The notes beneath the pieces are model-generated. The model was not told where the DNA came from. It saw only the letters and a list, made by a program, of their open reading frames with translations, and did not search any database. 64,000 nucleotides of DNA from Palaemon carinicauda (taxonomy: Eukaryota > Arthropoda > Malacostraca > Decapoda > Palaemonidae). Location of the stretch: assembly GCF_036898095.1 (NCBI RefSeq), contig NC_090746.1, positions 54,078,288 through 54,142,287 of the forward strand, written 5' to 3'. Positions 1 to 10,800 of the stretch are shown in pieces; positions within the stretch are counted from its first letter, which is position 1, and each line of letters starts with the position of its first letter. Made by a program: the position numbers and the translations under genes.

Positions 1-47
1 GCTACCCCTCCCCCCTCACACACACTGGTGATTGATTCACTTTACTT
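1..47. repeat. DIRS outer inverted-repeat arm, partner of 7667-7713
   Basis: This segment is the reverse complement of 7667-7713 with a single mismatch. It lies outside the 43-bp inverted repeat at 141-183, while its partner lies inside the matching repeat on the right, so the two pairs are crossed rather than nested. That fits an element extremity paired to an internal complementary region. The window starts inside or at the edge of it. Confidence 0.8.
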
Positions 48-83
48 AGAGGTAGGACTTATCTGGCTGGCGGGAACATAACT

Positions 84-122
84 GTAAATAGCAAAGGTTT
101 GTATCATTAGGAAAAATACAAA
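84..122 (+). repeat. Diverged direct copy of the DIRS right terminus
   Basis: The motif GTAAATAGC, then GGTTTGTAT, then ACAAATT recurs here in the same order and orientation as at 7815-7852, but with substitutions between the blocks. It looks like the end of a second, related element lying immediately beside the intact terminal repeat at 141. It could instead be a subterminal duplication within the same element. Confidence 0.55.
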
Positions 123-140
123 TTATCTACGAATTTGTCA

Positions 141-183
141 TTTGTTCCGTAACTGAATACAAACCACGCTATTTACATGGGGT
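141..183. repeat. DIRS left terminal inverted repeat
   Basis: All 43 bases match the reverse complement of 7808-7850. It includes TTTGTTCCGTAACTGAATAC near its outer edge. On the coding strand this is the 3' end of the element. Confidence 0.9.
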
Positions 184-656
184 GACTTAACCCTTAGGAA
201 GGGAGGTAAGTCCCCTGCCATACTGGCTTTGGCTTGCCCGGGGGCCCCGAACCCGAGTTCATAAAGCAACTCAAGGGTTGGGGCCCCTGCTCCTCGCAGA
301 CAGCTGAGGGACTGCTGCGGCCTACGTAAGTTGTGTGTGAAGGTGAGCAGTGACATGTCCTAGGAAGTTGACCTGGAGTTCTTTAGAAGGAAATCTAGGC
401 TAGGACTTACCCAATACCACCTCGTCAGGGTATGGGGACATGACAGTATTACAACTTAATACTAGGAACATAAGGAAGCATGGCTTACCTGCAGAGGTTC
501 GAGGTCAGCTGTGCAAAGGACCCAGGATGCTGTTTTTCTCCAAGAGAAGATGATGATGAAAAGAAAAGGGCCAGACAGATCTTTTCATTCACACAGACTA
601 AAACCGGGTAACAATGCCCTCAACCCTCTGCTACTTGTCCAATCAGGAGCCTGTGG

Positions 657-1982
657 TTAGACCAGCTGTTGTGCAGCCACCACAGGGCAGATAGAAAACG
701 TATCGAGCCTTCTGTGTGTCACGTCTTGCAGGTAGTGGGCCGTGAAGGTGGTCTGACGCTTCCACACCCCAGCTTGCAGGACTTGCGTCACCGAAAAGTT
801 CTTCTTGAAGGCCAGGGACGTAGCTACGCCCCTGACATCATGCGCCCTAGGGTGCCGTGACGGAGGAGGGTCAGAACTCAAGGCCAGGTGGATCACCTTG
901 CGGATCCAGGCCAAGACGGTTTTCTTGGTGACCCTCCTCTTCGTTTCCCCGGTGCTAACAAATAGGTCTCGCACCTGGGGGCGGACTGCAGCTGTTCTTT
1001 TAAGATACAACCTCAGACTCCTGACTGGGCACAGTAGGAGATGGTCTGGGTCATCTGTTACAGAACGAAGACTCGAGACCTGGAAAGAGTCGAACCTAGG
1101 GTCCGGCACTCCTGGGTTCTGAGTCTTAGCAACAAACTCAGGGACGAAGCCAAACGTTACCTCCCCCCATCCCCTTGAATGGGCGACGTCGTATGAGAGA
1201 CCATGCAGTTCGCCGACTCGCTTGGCCGAGACCAAGGCTAGCAGGAACACCGTCTTCCAGGTAAGGTGGCGATCAGAAGCCTGGCGTAATGGTTCGTAGG
1301 GAGGCCTCTTAAGAGACCTGAGGACCCAAACCACGTTCTAAGGAGGAGGTCTCACTTCCGACTGAGGGCAGGTAAGTTCGTAACTCCGTATGAGAAGAGA
1401 CAGTTCCAGCGAGGAGGAAATGTCCATTCCTTTGAGCCTGGAGGCAAGACTTAAGGCTGAGCGATAGCCTTTCACTGCCGAGACTGAAAGGCGCATTTCT
1501 TCCCGCAGATACACAAGGAACTCCGCTATTGCTGGTAAAGTGGCATCGAGGGGAGAGATACCCCTTCCACGGCACCAACCACAGAAAACTCGCCACTTCG
1601 CCTGGTAGACTCCTGCGGATGACCTGCGCAGGTGGCCAGACATCCTTTCCGCAACTCGTTGCGAAAATCCTCTCTCTTTGAGGAGATGCTGGATAGTCTC
1701 CAGGCGTGAAGTCGAAGCGAAGTTACGGCTTTGTGGAAGATGTTAGAGTGTGGTTGTTTGAGTAGCTTGTGACGTGGAGGGAGCTCCCTCGGGATCTCCG
1801 TGAGGAGCTGCAGAAGGTCCAGAAACCACTCTGCGTGATGCCATAACGGAGCTATCAACGTCATCGAAACATTGACCGATGTTCTGGTCTTGTTGAGGAC
1901 CCTCCTCATCAGACAGAACGGGGGAAAGGCGTACACGTTGACGTTGTCCCACCGTTGTTGGAAGGAATCTTGCCAGAGGGCC
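657..1982 (-). pseudogene. DIRS tyrosine recombinase (broken)
   Basis: This domain integrates the circular DNA copy of the element. The C-terminal catalytic part (1334 to 657, 225 codons) shows the full R-H-R-Y set: Arg39 in SAKRVGEL, His165 and Arg168 in HDVRG, Trp191, and nucleophile Tyr201 in TAHYLQD. The preceding core-binding region (1690 to 1341) is in the same frame but separated by an in-frame TAG at 1338-1340. Further upstream, sequence resembling the RNase H-to-recombinase linker (YAFPPF, then LIAPLWHHAEWF) is in another frame, from about 1982 to 1700. Frames therefore switch near 1982 and again near 1696-1708, and the catalytic part returns to the frame of the reverse transcriptase. 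The catalytic residues look intact, but the reading frame is not. Confidence 0.88.
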
Positions 1983-3557
1983 TTGAGACCAGTACAGCGG
2001 AAGCTTGGTGTTCAACGCTGTAGCGAACAGGTCCACAGTCTGGGAACCCCACAAAATCAGGAGTTTGTTGGCTATCCGAGGATCCAAAGACCACTCGGTA
2101 CTCACTATCTGCGTCGCTCTGCTCAGACTGTCGGCGAGCAAATTCCTCTTGCCTGGAATGAAGCGAGCCGCAAGTGATATCGAGTGGACTTTGGACCATC
2201 TCAGGATCTCTACTGCAAGATGGGACAGCTGTTCCGAAAAGGTACCTCCCTGCTTGTTGATGTAAGCCACCACCGTGGTGTTGTCGCTCATCACCACCAT
2301 GGAGTGGCCCGCCAGGACTTGGTGGAACTTTTGAAGGGCCAGGAAAACGGCCCTCATCTCTAGCAGGATTATGTGAAGGTACTTTTCTGATTCTGACCAC
2401 AGGCCTGAGGCCCTGTGGTTCAGAACGTGGGCACCCCACCCCTTGTTTGATACGTCCGAAAACAGCATCAAATCCGGGGTAGAGACGAGAAGATCCACTC
2501 CCTTTCGCAGGTTCTCGTCTGCCACCCACCACCTGAGGTCCGCTCGTTCCGCAGATCCCATGGGGATCAGGATGTCCGGGGAGTCGAGGCCTTGACTCCA
2601 CCGAGACTTCAGTCGCCACTGAAGGGATCTCATCCTGAGGCGACTGTTGGGGACGAGACGGGTCAGAGAGGAGAGGTGACCGAGGAGACGAAGCCACGAT
2701 TGGGCTGGGAGTTCTTGTCGATTGAGGAAAGGTTTCGCAACCTTCCTCAGCCTTGCTATCCTTTCGTCTGATGGGAAGGCTTTGTGGAGATTGGTTTCTA
2801 TGATCATGCCTAGATATACCAGTTTCTGAGAGGGCTGCAGAGAGGACTTTTCGAGGTTTACCATGATCCCCAGATCCTGGCAAACTTCGAGGAGCTTGTC
2901 TCGGTGGCGAAGAAAGGATGCCTCCGAGTCTGCCAGGATCAGCCAGTCGTCCAAGTAACGAAGAAGACGGATGCCGATCCTGTGAGCCCACGAAGAGTTG
3001 ATGGTGAAGACTCTGGTGAACACCTGAGGCGCTGTGGAGAGACCGAAACACAGCACCTTGAACTGGTAGATCTTGTTGTCTAGGCAAAATCTCAGGTACT
3101 TCCTTGAAGACGGATGGATTGGGATCTGGAAGTACGCGTCCTTCAGATCCAGTGTGCACACGAAGTCTCGTGGTCTCACTGCAAGTCTGACCGTGTCTGC
3201 CGTCTCCATACTGAACGGAGTCTGCTTGACAAACCCGTTCAGTGTCGAGAGGTTGATGACTGGTCTCCAGCCTCCAGACGCCTTTCTCACAAGAAAGAGT
3301 CGACTGTAGAAGCCTGGGGACCCGTCTACAACCTCCTGGAGAGCATCCTTCTCCAACATGGTCTGGACTTCGGCCCGAAGGGCCTGCCCTTTTGCCGATC
3401 CCATGGCAAAAGAGCTCAACGACACTGGATTCGCTGTCAGGGGAGGGAGAGATGCTGTGAACGGGACGCGATACCCTAGGGATATCACGGAGACCGTCCA
3501 GGCATCCGCCCAGAGTTGCTGCCACCATGCTGCGCAACTCTGCAGGCATCCCCCCAC
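1743..3557 (-). pseudogene. DIRS reverse transcriptase and RNase H
   Basis: This 604-codon open frame copies the element's RNA into DNA. Counting from the GTG at 3557, the reverse transcriptase covers about residues 80-260, with SPGFYSRLF, the motif A aspartate in LDLKDAYFQ (Asp137) and YLDD at 201-204. RNase H follows at about 363-480, with acidic residues Asp368 (FSDVSNKGWGAH), Glu400 (LLEMRAV), Asp425 (MSDNTT) and Asp476 (LLADSLSR). Recognisable homology ends near residue 525 (TKLPLYWS); the remaining 80 residues to the stop at 1743 are out of frame with the conserved linker, so the natural Pol-recombinase fusion is broken. There is no ATG at the start and homology extends slightly upstream, so translation probably began by frameshift or readthrough from Gag, or the start is lost. 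The RT-RH part itself shows no stop. Confidence 0.93.
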
Positions 3558-3585
3558 TGGTGGACACGCGGGGGGATTGCCAACC

Positions 3586-4940
3586 CTAGCGCTTCCGGCC
3601 TCGGCCGGAGCCTCTAGGGTTCTTGCCTCCCCTGGAGGACTTTTTCCCTCTCCTGCCCTTGGCAGGAAAGGGCTTAGACACCTTGGGCTTCGCTGCTACG
3701 GTAGTCTTCTTCGTATCCTTGACGGGACGGGGCTGCTAAACCGCCGGAGGCTTATAGGGCCTCGGTGTCAGGGCCCTATGGATGAGGGAATCCTGGGTGG
3801 ATTTCCTCCACCTCTCGGCAGAGAGCTCCACGTCCCTAGGCTCAAACAAGCTCTTACCGAGGACGGAAGAGTGTCTGAGCCTGCTCGACTCGGCGCTGGG
3901 AACCTTATGGTGGAAACTCTCGGCAACAGCGTCCCTGCGTTTGAGGATTGTGTTGGCCCACAAGCTCGAGACTTGGTGGGACAGGAACTCGATGGTCCGG
4001 GTGCCCGAGAGGAGAAAGGTTTCCAGCGCTTTCCTTGGAGAGATCCTCGGACCGCACCAGGATGCCCAGAGACCCCAGCCAAATGTCGAGCCACGAAGTG
4101 GCCTGCATGGCACACTTGATGACCTTCTCTTGGCTCTGGATCTCAGTGGCTGAGAAGGATACGTGCCGGTTGGAGAGCCTCTCAAGAGGGACTCCCCCTG
4201 TGAGTCCCTCCTCTGATGGACACGAGGAGGAGGGAGGAGCTTATTCCCGGCACTGGATCTGCTGGAGGAGGCAAGCTCCGCGAGCTGGCCCTCGATCTTG
4301 TCTCGGGCGCTCTTCATCCCTTGGGACCAGGGCAATGCTGCGCTGGCTCTAGAGGGCTTCTGAGTGCCGTAGACGCGATCCAGGACCGTGTCCTTACCTT
4401 CACGAGGTGGGACCTCAGGGTCTGGAATCCCATTAAGGTTCCTCATGAGAGTCAGGACTTGCCAGAACGTGTGTTCTGACTCCTGGTGCTCGCCTCCTGT
4501 CGGACTTGCAGCGAAGTCTCCGGACCCCAGAGGCTCTTCCTGGGGGGAAACGTGGGCGTCCTCGACTGCTCTGGGCTGTTCCTGTCTGATCCTAGTAGAC
4601 GATTTGGGAATCGTTTTAGAGTCCTTAGGTTCCCTCCTGGGAGGGATGCAGGACTCTAGAAGCGAAGGGGGCAAGTCCTTCTCCACCTCGAGACGAGGAG
4701 ACCTCTCGGGAAGAGGAGGAACATCCACCATTGGTGCGATGGGGGAGTATTCCTGATCAACCGACTCCCCTGAGGAAGGGTAATCCTCCTCCGCAGGAGA
4801 GGGCGAGAAGGTCTGAGGAGGAGTAGGATCCTTGTGAAAGGATCTACGCGGGGACAGCACAGGCCTCGGAGGAGGATCCACGGGAGAGACTCCTCTCTTC
4901 CTCTTCAGGGGGTGGAAGCTGCCGCTGGCTAGCGACCCGA
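3586..4940 (-). pseudogene. DIRS Gag, capsid-like C-terminal half (frameshifted)
   Basis: This is the structural protein of the element. Conserved DIRS-Gag blocks are visible but split over two frames. The stretch from about 4935 to 4235 includes EHTFWQVLTLMRNLNGIPDP. The stretch from about 4235 to 4035 includes ATSWLDIWLGSLGILVRSED. From about 4035 to 3739 the first frame returns, with TRTIEFLSHQVSSLWANT. The first shift lies in a CCTCCTCCT tract and the second near 4034-4040; they cancel. An in-frame TAG at 3736-3738 is followed by a basic RG-rich tail (RGGKNPRGSGRGRKR) and a final TAG at 3586-3588. A basic tail of this kind is expected to bind nucleic acid. Another shift near 4935 joins it to the preceding segment. 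Confidence 0.85.
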
Positions 4941-6674
4941 ATCAGAGAGGGCTGGCTTAATCGCCCGCATGAGAGCTCTGAGTAGGGTGTCGAACCAGGG
5001 TTGTTGACTGACAGCAGTGCTGTCAGACACTCCCTCTGGAGGGAAGGGAATCAAGGGATCCCTAGGAGGAGTTGACAAACGAGGGTTCGCCTGCAGGGCT
5101 GTAAGAGAAGAACCCCTAGACCTGTCCGAGGAGCGCTCCTCCTCTGGCGAGCGCGCTGGTCTGCGCTTGCGGGGAACGGAACGCGACAAGGAAGAAACCG
5201 CCTGTCGCAGATCAGGGTCGCGCGCGAAGCTGGAAAACCGCGCGTGCGCGCCCCCGGGTGGGCGGGCGCGCAGGAGGATGGTCAGGAGCGATGGCGACAG
5301 AGCGGGAGCGTGGCCGTGGGGGTGCACGGCAGCCTGAGCGGGAACATACCCGCGAGCACGAGTGGGCGTGCGGCGATCAGGAGCTGGAACAGGAGGAGGC
5401 CGAACGCGCGGGCGCAGCGACCTGGTGCGGCCCCGAAGGGCGAGCGATAACAGGAGCGGCCGAGCGGGTGTCCGGTAGGACTGGCCGAGGGCGCGATAGC
5501 AGGGTCACGAGCGACCTGGGAACGAGAGGTTTGGTGACGGTCTGGCTGGACCGGTTTACAGTACTCGCCTGTGTAAGCGCTAGTTGCGCTGGCGATCGTG
5601 GGCGCGCATCAGGAACAGGTCGCACCGGGGTTCGCGTGGTGAGAGCGCTCTGGAGTTAGTTGTGCCACCACCGCTGTCTTAAAGACAGGCACGGGGTGTG
5701 AAGCAGGAACAGGGCACGATTTGGGCACGTCGGGCGCGATCGTATCTGCAGTAGCTTCGTGCGGTTCCAGAGGCGGCCGTGAGCGCTGGCTTGGCAACCT
5801 CTGGAGCGACGAGCTGATTCGTCGCGACACGTGGTCGCGTTGGTGCTGAAACAGGAACTGCACGCGGGCGCGCATCGCGAACCTCTCTCGCATCGCGAGC
5901 CTCCCTTGTATCGCAAACCTCCTTAGGTGGGAGCGATGGGTCCAAAGCGACATGTGGGCGTGTTGGGGTGCGCGTGAGCGCTGGAGCTGGAAACACGCGG
6001 GGACGCGTATCGCGTCTTTCCCTCGCAGGGCGCGACGAGTCCGTGGGAACCTTTGGGCGCCAACTCAGGAACCTCCTGGATCGCGCGCGATGAAACAGGA
6101 ACAGGGGGCCGGCGAGGTGCCGGAGGGCGCGAGAGCGCTGGGGCACCGGCGGACGTGTAGGCGCCATATCAGGAACTGGCCGCAAGTGCGCAGGAGAGCT
6201 CGGCGGCACTATAATAGGAACAGGGCGCGTTTGCGCAGTTGGGCGCTTGTGCGCTACTTCAGGAACTGCTGGAGGGCGACGGGGCGCCGATGGGCGTGGA
6301 GGGGAACCCTGGCGAGCAACAGGAACACTGGCGCGAACGCCTAAGGGTGAACGCCGTGGTGCTTTGTCAGGAACGTCAGGAACAACAGCAGCAGGGTGCG
6401 CAGGCGGAGCCTTACGTTTAGGGGCGAGCGGCGCAGTTGCGCACTCAAGTCCCTGAGACCCCGAAGGATCAGGAGATTGCGCAGTGGCAGTCTCCGGCGC
6501 GTAAAGCGTGTCAGCAGCTTTAGATGCGGATGGTTGAGGTGACAGCTCACATTGTCCCGAAGGACGAACATCCTCCGACGGGGATCACAAACGATCCCTG
6601 GAGAGGTCAAGGTTGGTAGCAGGCAGGTCAGGAGAACGGCGAGTCGTCTCCTCCGCAGAGGACTGTGGTGACGA
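4929..6674 (-). pseudogene. DIRS Gag, low-complexity Pro/Arg/Ala-rich middle (multiply frameshifted)
   Basis: The minus strand encodes a long Pro-, Arg-, Ala- and Ser-rich linker made of degenerate repeats in which CCTGTTCC or AGTTCCTG recurs every 50-70 bases; the plus strand shows CAGGAAC in the same rhythm. The frame changes near 5770 and 5610 and again before 5327, and a TGA lies at 6585-6587. The last part, 5327 to 4929, ends in a helical-looking segment (QPWFDTLLRALMRAIKPAL) typical of the region before the capsid-like domain. Plus-strand open frames here are shadows created by the high GC content. Confidence 0.65.
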
Positions 6675-7508
6675 CTAGCCGAAGAGGCGCCTCTTAACCC
6701 CTTTGAAGGGGGAAGGAAGGCCTCTACGGCGAAGGGGAGGGCGAGCCTTCCGCCTTATACGCCCACCAGGGGCCGTGGGATCAGCAGGCTGACCATCAAT
6801 AGGCCTCCGTAGAGGCGTCTCTACCAGAGAACTCCCTTGAGAGGGAGTCTCAACGGAAGGAGAGACCGTGGGACTAAGCTCCTCCCTCGAAGTATGTTCG
6901 GAGGGGGAGACAGAGCCTTCTACTACCGCAGCCACAGGAATGGGAGTTTGGTCAGACCCACGGGATGTTTCCGACACAACAACGTCAACCACAGACAGAG
7001 GATCTATGTCCGCTGAGGTTGACGATTGTTCGGCAGCCACACCCCGTTTGATCATACCAAACAAGGCTTCCTTGGAGGGTGAACCCTGTAGCCCCAAAGA
7101 AGCCCAAAGCTGAAAAAGGTCATTGCTAGAAACAAATACCTCCTCCGAGGGGGGAGGGGCAGCCGCCTCGCTATGGTAGGCAACGACCTCTCCCTCACCA
7201 CGGGATCGGTTGATGACATCAACATTACGGTCTACGCTACCACTCGCCAGCCTCTCGGAAGAGGCCGCCCAAGCGGGAGCTTCGGAGGAGGAATGGGCGG
7301 CGGAAGAAGACGACTTAGGATTTTCTCTCTTCCGAGGAACCAAGGAAGGAGAAATATCCCTTTTAGCCTTCTTCTTACGTCGCCGGGCAAACCTCTCCCA
7401 CTGGAAGGTAGACCACTCCCTACACTCAATGCACAAATTAGAACTATCACACCGTTGGCCCCTATATTGGGGGCATAAGGAGTGAGGATCCGTTTCCACG
7501 GCCGACAT
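6675..7508 (-). pseudogene. DIRS Gag, N-terminal segment with Cys-rich motif
   Basis: The open frame begins at the ATG at 7506-7508; the frame is open slightly upstream from a GTG. It runs about 278 codons to a TAG at 6675-6677. Near the N terminus is a metal-binding-like cluster (LCPQYRGQRC, then CIECREW). In relatives I recall, the residue that is Tyr here is a Cys, so one ligand may be lost. A basic RRRKKKAKRD stretch follows, then Ser/Glu/Pro-rich sequence and a basic end (KGVKRRLFG). The frame continues open beyond the TAG, so this may be either the natural end of a first Gag frame or a nonsense mutation. Confidence 0.7.
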
Positions 7509-7666
7509 AAAAGGTCCCACAAGGGCGGCCGGGAAGTCCAGGGCAAGTGCGCATAAGGAGAGTAGAGGCCAACTTCACACACAAACACTGAAAGAAAATG
7601 CAGACAAAAATTATGGTAGTCAAAAGAGAGGAGAGCCCTGACAGGTCTGTCGTCTCTCCGAGCCAA

Positions 7667-7713
7667 AAGTAAAGTGAATCAATCACCGGTGTGTGTGAGG
7701 GGGGAGGGGTAGC
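7667..7713. repeat. DIRS internal complementary region
   Basis: This is the reverse complement of 1-47 with one mismatch, lying just inside the right terminal repeat on the 5' side of Gag. Established DIRS models place an internal region complementary to the element extremities here, acting as a splint for circle formation. Confidence 0.7.
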
Positions 7714-7727
7714 TAGCTACCCCTCCC
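7702..7727. repeat. Perfect 26-bp palindrome
   Basis: Centred on TAGCTAGCTA, the two arms match for 13 bases each and are GC-rich. It overlaps the inner edge of the complementary region and would form a strong cruciform or RNA hairpin. Confidence 0.9.
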
Positions 7728-7807
7728 TACCCCCTGCTAACTAGCGGCGGGGTAGGAAACCCTCGTTAAAACTTTATGGCTCGTCATCGGCTGTCGCCAA
7801 AGTAATT

Positions 7808-7850
7808 ACCCCATGTAAATAGCGTGGTTTGTATTCAGTTACGGAACAAA
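7808..7850. repeat. DIRS right terminal inverted repeat
   Basis: This is a perfect 43-bp reverse complement of 141-183. It lies at the 5' end of the element on its coding strand, so promoter elements may be here; I see no TATA box I would defend. Confidence 0.9.
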
Positions 7851-7860
7851 TTAAATTAAA

Positions 7861-10800
7861 GCAATAATCCTCAGACACAATGAGATATCTACTGTCTCTT
7901 CCTAAGAGGAGCATTATAAATCCTACCTACATAGCCAAGTAGCATAGACACCTAGCAGTTCAATTGACATTTTCTTCTGCTGTTCAAATATTGCAAAGTT
8001 CCTATAACCCGCTGTATAAGTTTTGGCATCAAATAACTCCTACTCTTCCCATAAACACTAACACCACCATTAATTTCAGAAAATAATTTAGACAGAATTA
8101 GCAATACAGAAAAGTAGGCAGAACTCAATTCAAACTTGACAAGAAAAATAAAAAATAAAATTTTGGTAAGTTATTAACATAAATCAATCATCACTACAGG
8201 AAAATAATAAATTATGCAAAAAAAGTCATAACTACTACGATTGTTACAGGAAAGAAAACAATACAAAGAGCAATTTTACCAAAAGGGTCTTGTTGATCAG
8301 AAGAGAAAGTGCATTCATCTTTGGCTCGAGTGAAGTAAGAGGTTGCAAATTGTATACAAGGACATTGACTGCTGAATTATGCTACTCAAACTCAACCAAA
8401 TTCTATAGCCTACACATACGACTATAAACCACTACAGATAATTAACTTGTAAATGTTATTAATTAGCAATCCTCTTTGATAACTAAGTATCATATCGAAA
8501 GTATGGGGGAAGCACCAACAGGTTGTGGAAATAGTACAGTTGGCTTCATTAATTTTAGTACACTTAACAGGATGCTGAGGCAATGTCTGACACCTGTACA
8601 TTGTAGCAATTAACACTGTGTTTAGCAAAAGAGAAACTCACGACAATGCTGCCTGTAAAACACAAAGTTGCTTAGGTTGTAAACAGATGATGATAATTTT
8701 TTGTATTTTACAAAATAATGTATAGAAACATTGTTATTTGCTTAACGGTACTTTGTAAAATTAATTAAAAGACTTTTAATAACATGTTTACAAGCTCAGC
8801 AACTTTAACTTTAAAGACAGTGTTGCCAAGAGTTTCTCTTTTGTTATACACAGAGTTACCTGTTACAATGCACATCTGTCAGATGTCTCCTTAGCTTCCT
8901 GTGAAGTGTACCGGTATCAATGAAGCCAGCTGTACCATTATTGAAGATCTGAATCATTTGTAACGAACTCACAAATTTTAAAAGTTGTAATTTCCTAACT
9001 ATACAAACCTGAGGCCTTTATTTAGGATATATAATCAGGCGTAGCTAGAACTCGACAGTTAAAACTTATGATGAGGTGTACGCAGTAGACGGTGAATATT
9101 GGCCAGTGGCAGGGAGGCCCGGTCCCTTTCTAGTATACTTGTATTACTGTACATACTAGTACGTATCTTTGGACAAGGAACGCCCTCAGTAAGAGTTCTC
9201 TCCCCTCATAAATTCACTGGAGAACAAGGAATCATCGTCTCTTGCATTACTAGAAGATAAATGTAAGCTCTTATTAATGAACGTAGCTTTCAGAAGGGCA
9301 GTGCGAACAGTAGAGGGCTCCCGATCTAGAGATCGCGTTCCTCAGTAGGGTGCACTCAAGTATGAAGAGGTGTGACATCAAGCTCTGATGAGTGTACACT
9401 GCTAGAGGAAGTACCTGCAATCAGCTCGGTGAGTGAGCTTGTGTGCACAAGCATGTGAAACCTATAAGTAGTGCGATTGCAAATAGACACACCCACTACA
9501 ATAAGACAAAAAAAAAAAAAAAAAAGGAAGAGCTAGATGTGCTAACCATAAGAGCACGCTCTAGCGAGCAGGCATGCTAGTGTGTGATCATGAGGAGGCA
9601 GGACGGTGGCCCATAGGAGCATACAAACAGATGGCACCAACACCTAGTAACATCGTAATCCCCAGCAGTACTCCAATGGGCCCCCAAACAGATGAAATGG
9701 CACTACAGAACATGTAAGTTGGCCCTCCCATGCATGAGCAAGATTGCGATCACCTTAGGTATAAAGTAGCGCACAATCTCGCCGGCTCTCTTCGTCCTAA
9801 GTGAAGTATTGGGTGACACCCTCTCTCCCACAGGAAAAAAGGTAGGAGTGACACGTAACTCCTATTGATCGATCCTAGAGGACTAATATTCCAATAAGGG
9901 AAAAGGAAGGGCGCTGTGCACTAAGTTTGATGACTATACTTAAGACACATAAACAGACACCCATGCAGTAGTATTTTCCCTACGTTCAGCAAGGGTTATG
10001 ATCTAGGCTAAAAGCGTGTGGAAATTGTGCCATAGCAAGTTTCTTTATCAGATATACCCTGTCTGTCTGTGAAGGGAATGGGAGTGTGTGCAGTGTGCCA
10101 AGGCAAGTGCTCCAAATGAGCATGCCCATCATAATCACCAGCTTTGCAATCATTGAACACTTGCATAATGCCGAACACACATTTGGGATGCAAGATATCT
10201 CCCCATCGGGAGTCAGTGCCAAAGGTGCATGAGGATTCACGGGATCACATGAAACTGTCACTGTGAGTACTAGTGTTAAGCATACCACAGTCTCAATAAT
10301 GTTAAGCACATTACTGTGCACACTGAGCACAGTCAAGGTCTGGCACAGCAGGGCTGTCTGATCTAGTTGAAGGAGGTTTCGGGCGTGACGCAGCATGCTT
10401 GTTGGTAAAAAATTATTCAGTCCAAACACCCTGTGTGCTTGGAGACATATTGCTCGCATGTGCATTGATCATACACAAAAGGACTGTGCGCTCTCCTTCA
10501 GGAGTGGGAACTTGTCCATCTCTAAACCATCTTCATCGTTGAACTTGTTTGGGGGTTGGACAATCAGAGAAGTTGACTCAAATGTGAAATATTAGCCAGC
10601 TGCTTGAATTCAGACTCTGTTCTAAAATGCTGAAGTTTTACTCCCCTTTTAGGGATGGAGTGCTAATACTAGCCTTTTCCTAGAAGGAAAACCCTGTAAC
10701 TCGAGGGAATTCCAAAAGTGTAGCACAGCGACATCAACGGGAACAAGATTTGAAACTTTAGACTCCTGGTGGGAGAGGTTTGCAAGTTTTACTTAGGAAA

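Larger units (their letters stand above)
1..7853 (-). mobile_element. DIRS-type tyrosine-recombinase retrotransposon, near full length, decayed
   Basis: Read on the minus strand the order is Gag (7508 down to 3586), reverse transcriptase plus RNase H (3557 to about 1982) and tyrosine recombinase (about 1982 to 657). This gene set, with recombinase in place of an integrase and inverted rather than direct terminal repeats, is diagnostic of the DIRS order. A perfect 43-bp inverted repeat (141-183 with 7808-7850) marks the ends. A second inverted pair (1-47 with 7667-7713) is crossed relative to the first, resembling the internal complementary region that DIRS elements use to circularise. The body is much more GC-rich than the flanks. 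It carries at least three in-frame TAG codons, one TGA and several frameshifts, so this copy is probably dead. The left boundary may lie before base 1. Confidence 0.9.

Noticed and set aside
1909..3567. Second long minus-strand open frame (552 codons)
   Set aside because: It is an out-of-frame shadow of the DIRS reverse transcriptase, made by the GC-rich composition; no motif is seen in its translation.
3358..6421. Plus-strand open frames opposite DIRS Gag
   Set aside because: They are antisense shadows of Gag; the conserved Gag blocks are all on the minus strand.
9986..10465. 159-codon minus-strand frame as a gene
   Set aside because: No recognised domain, no splice or start context I trust, and it may be retroelement debris.
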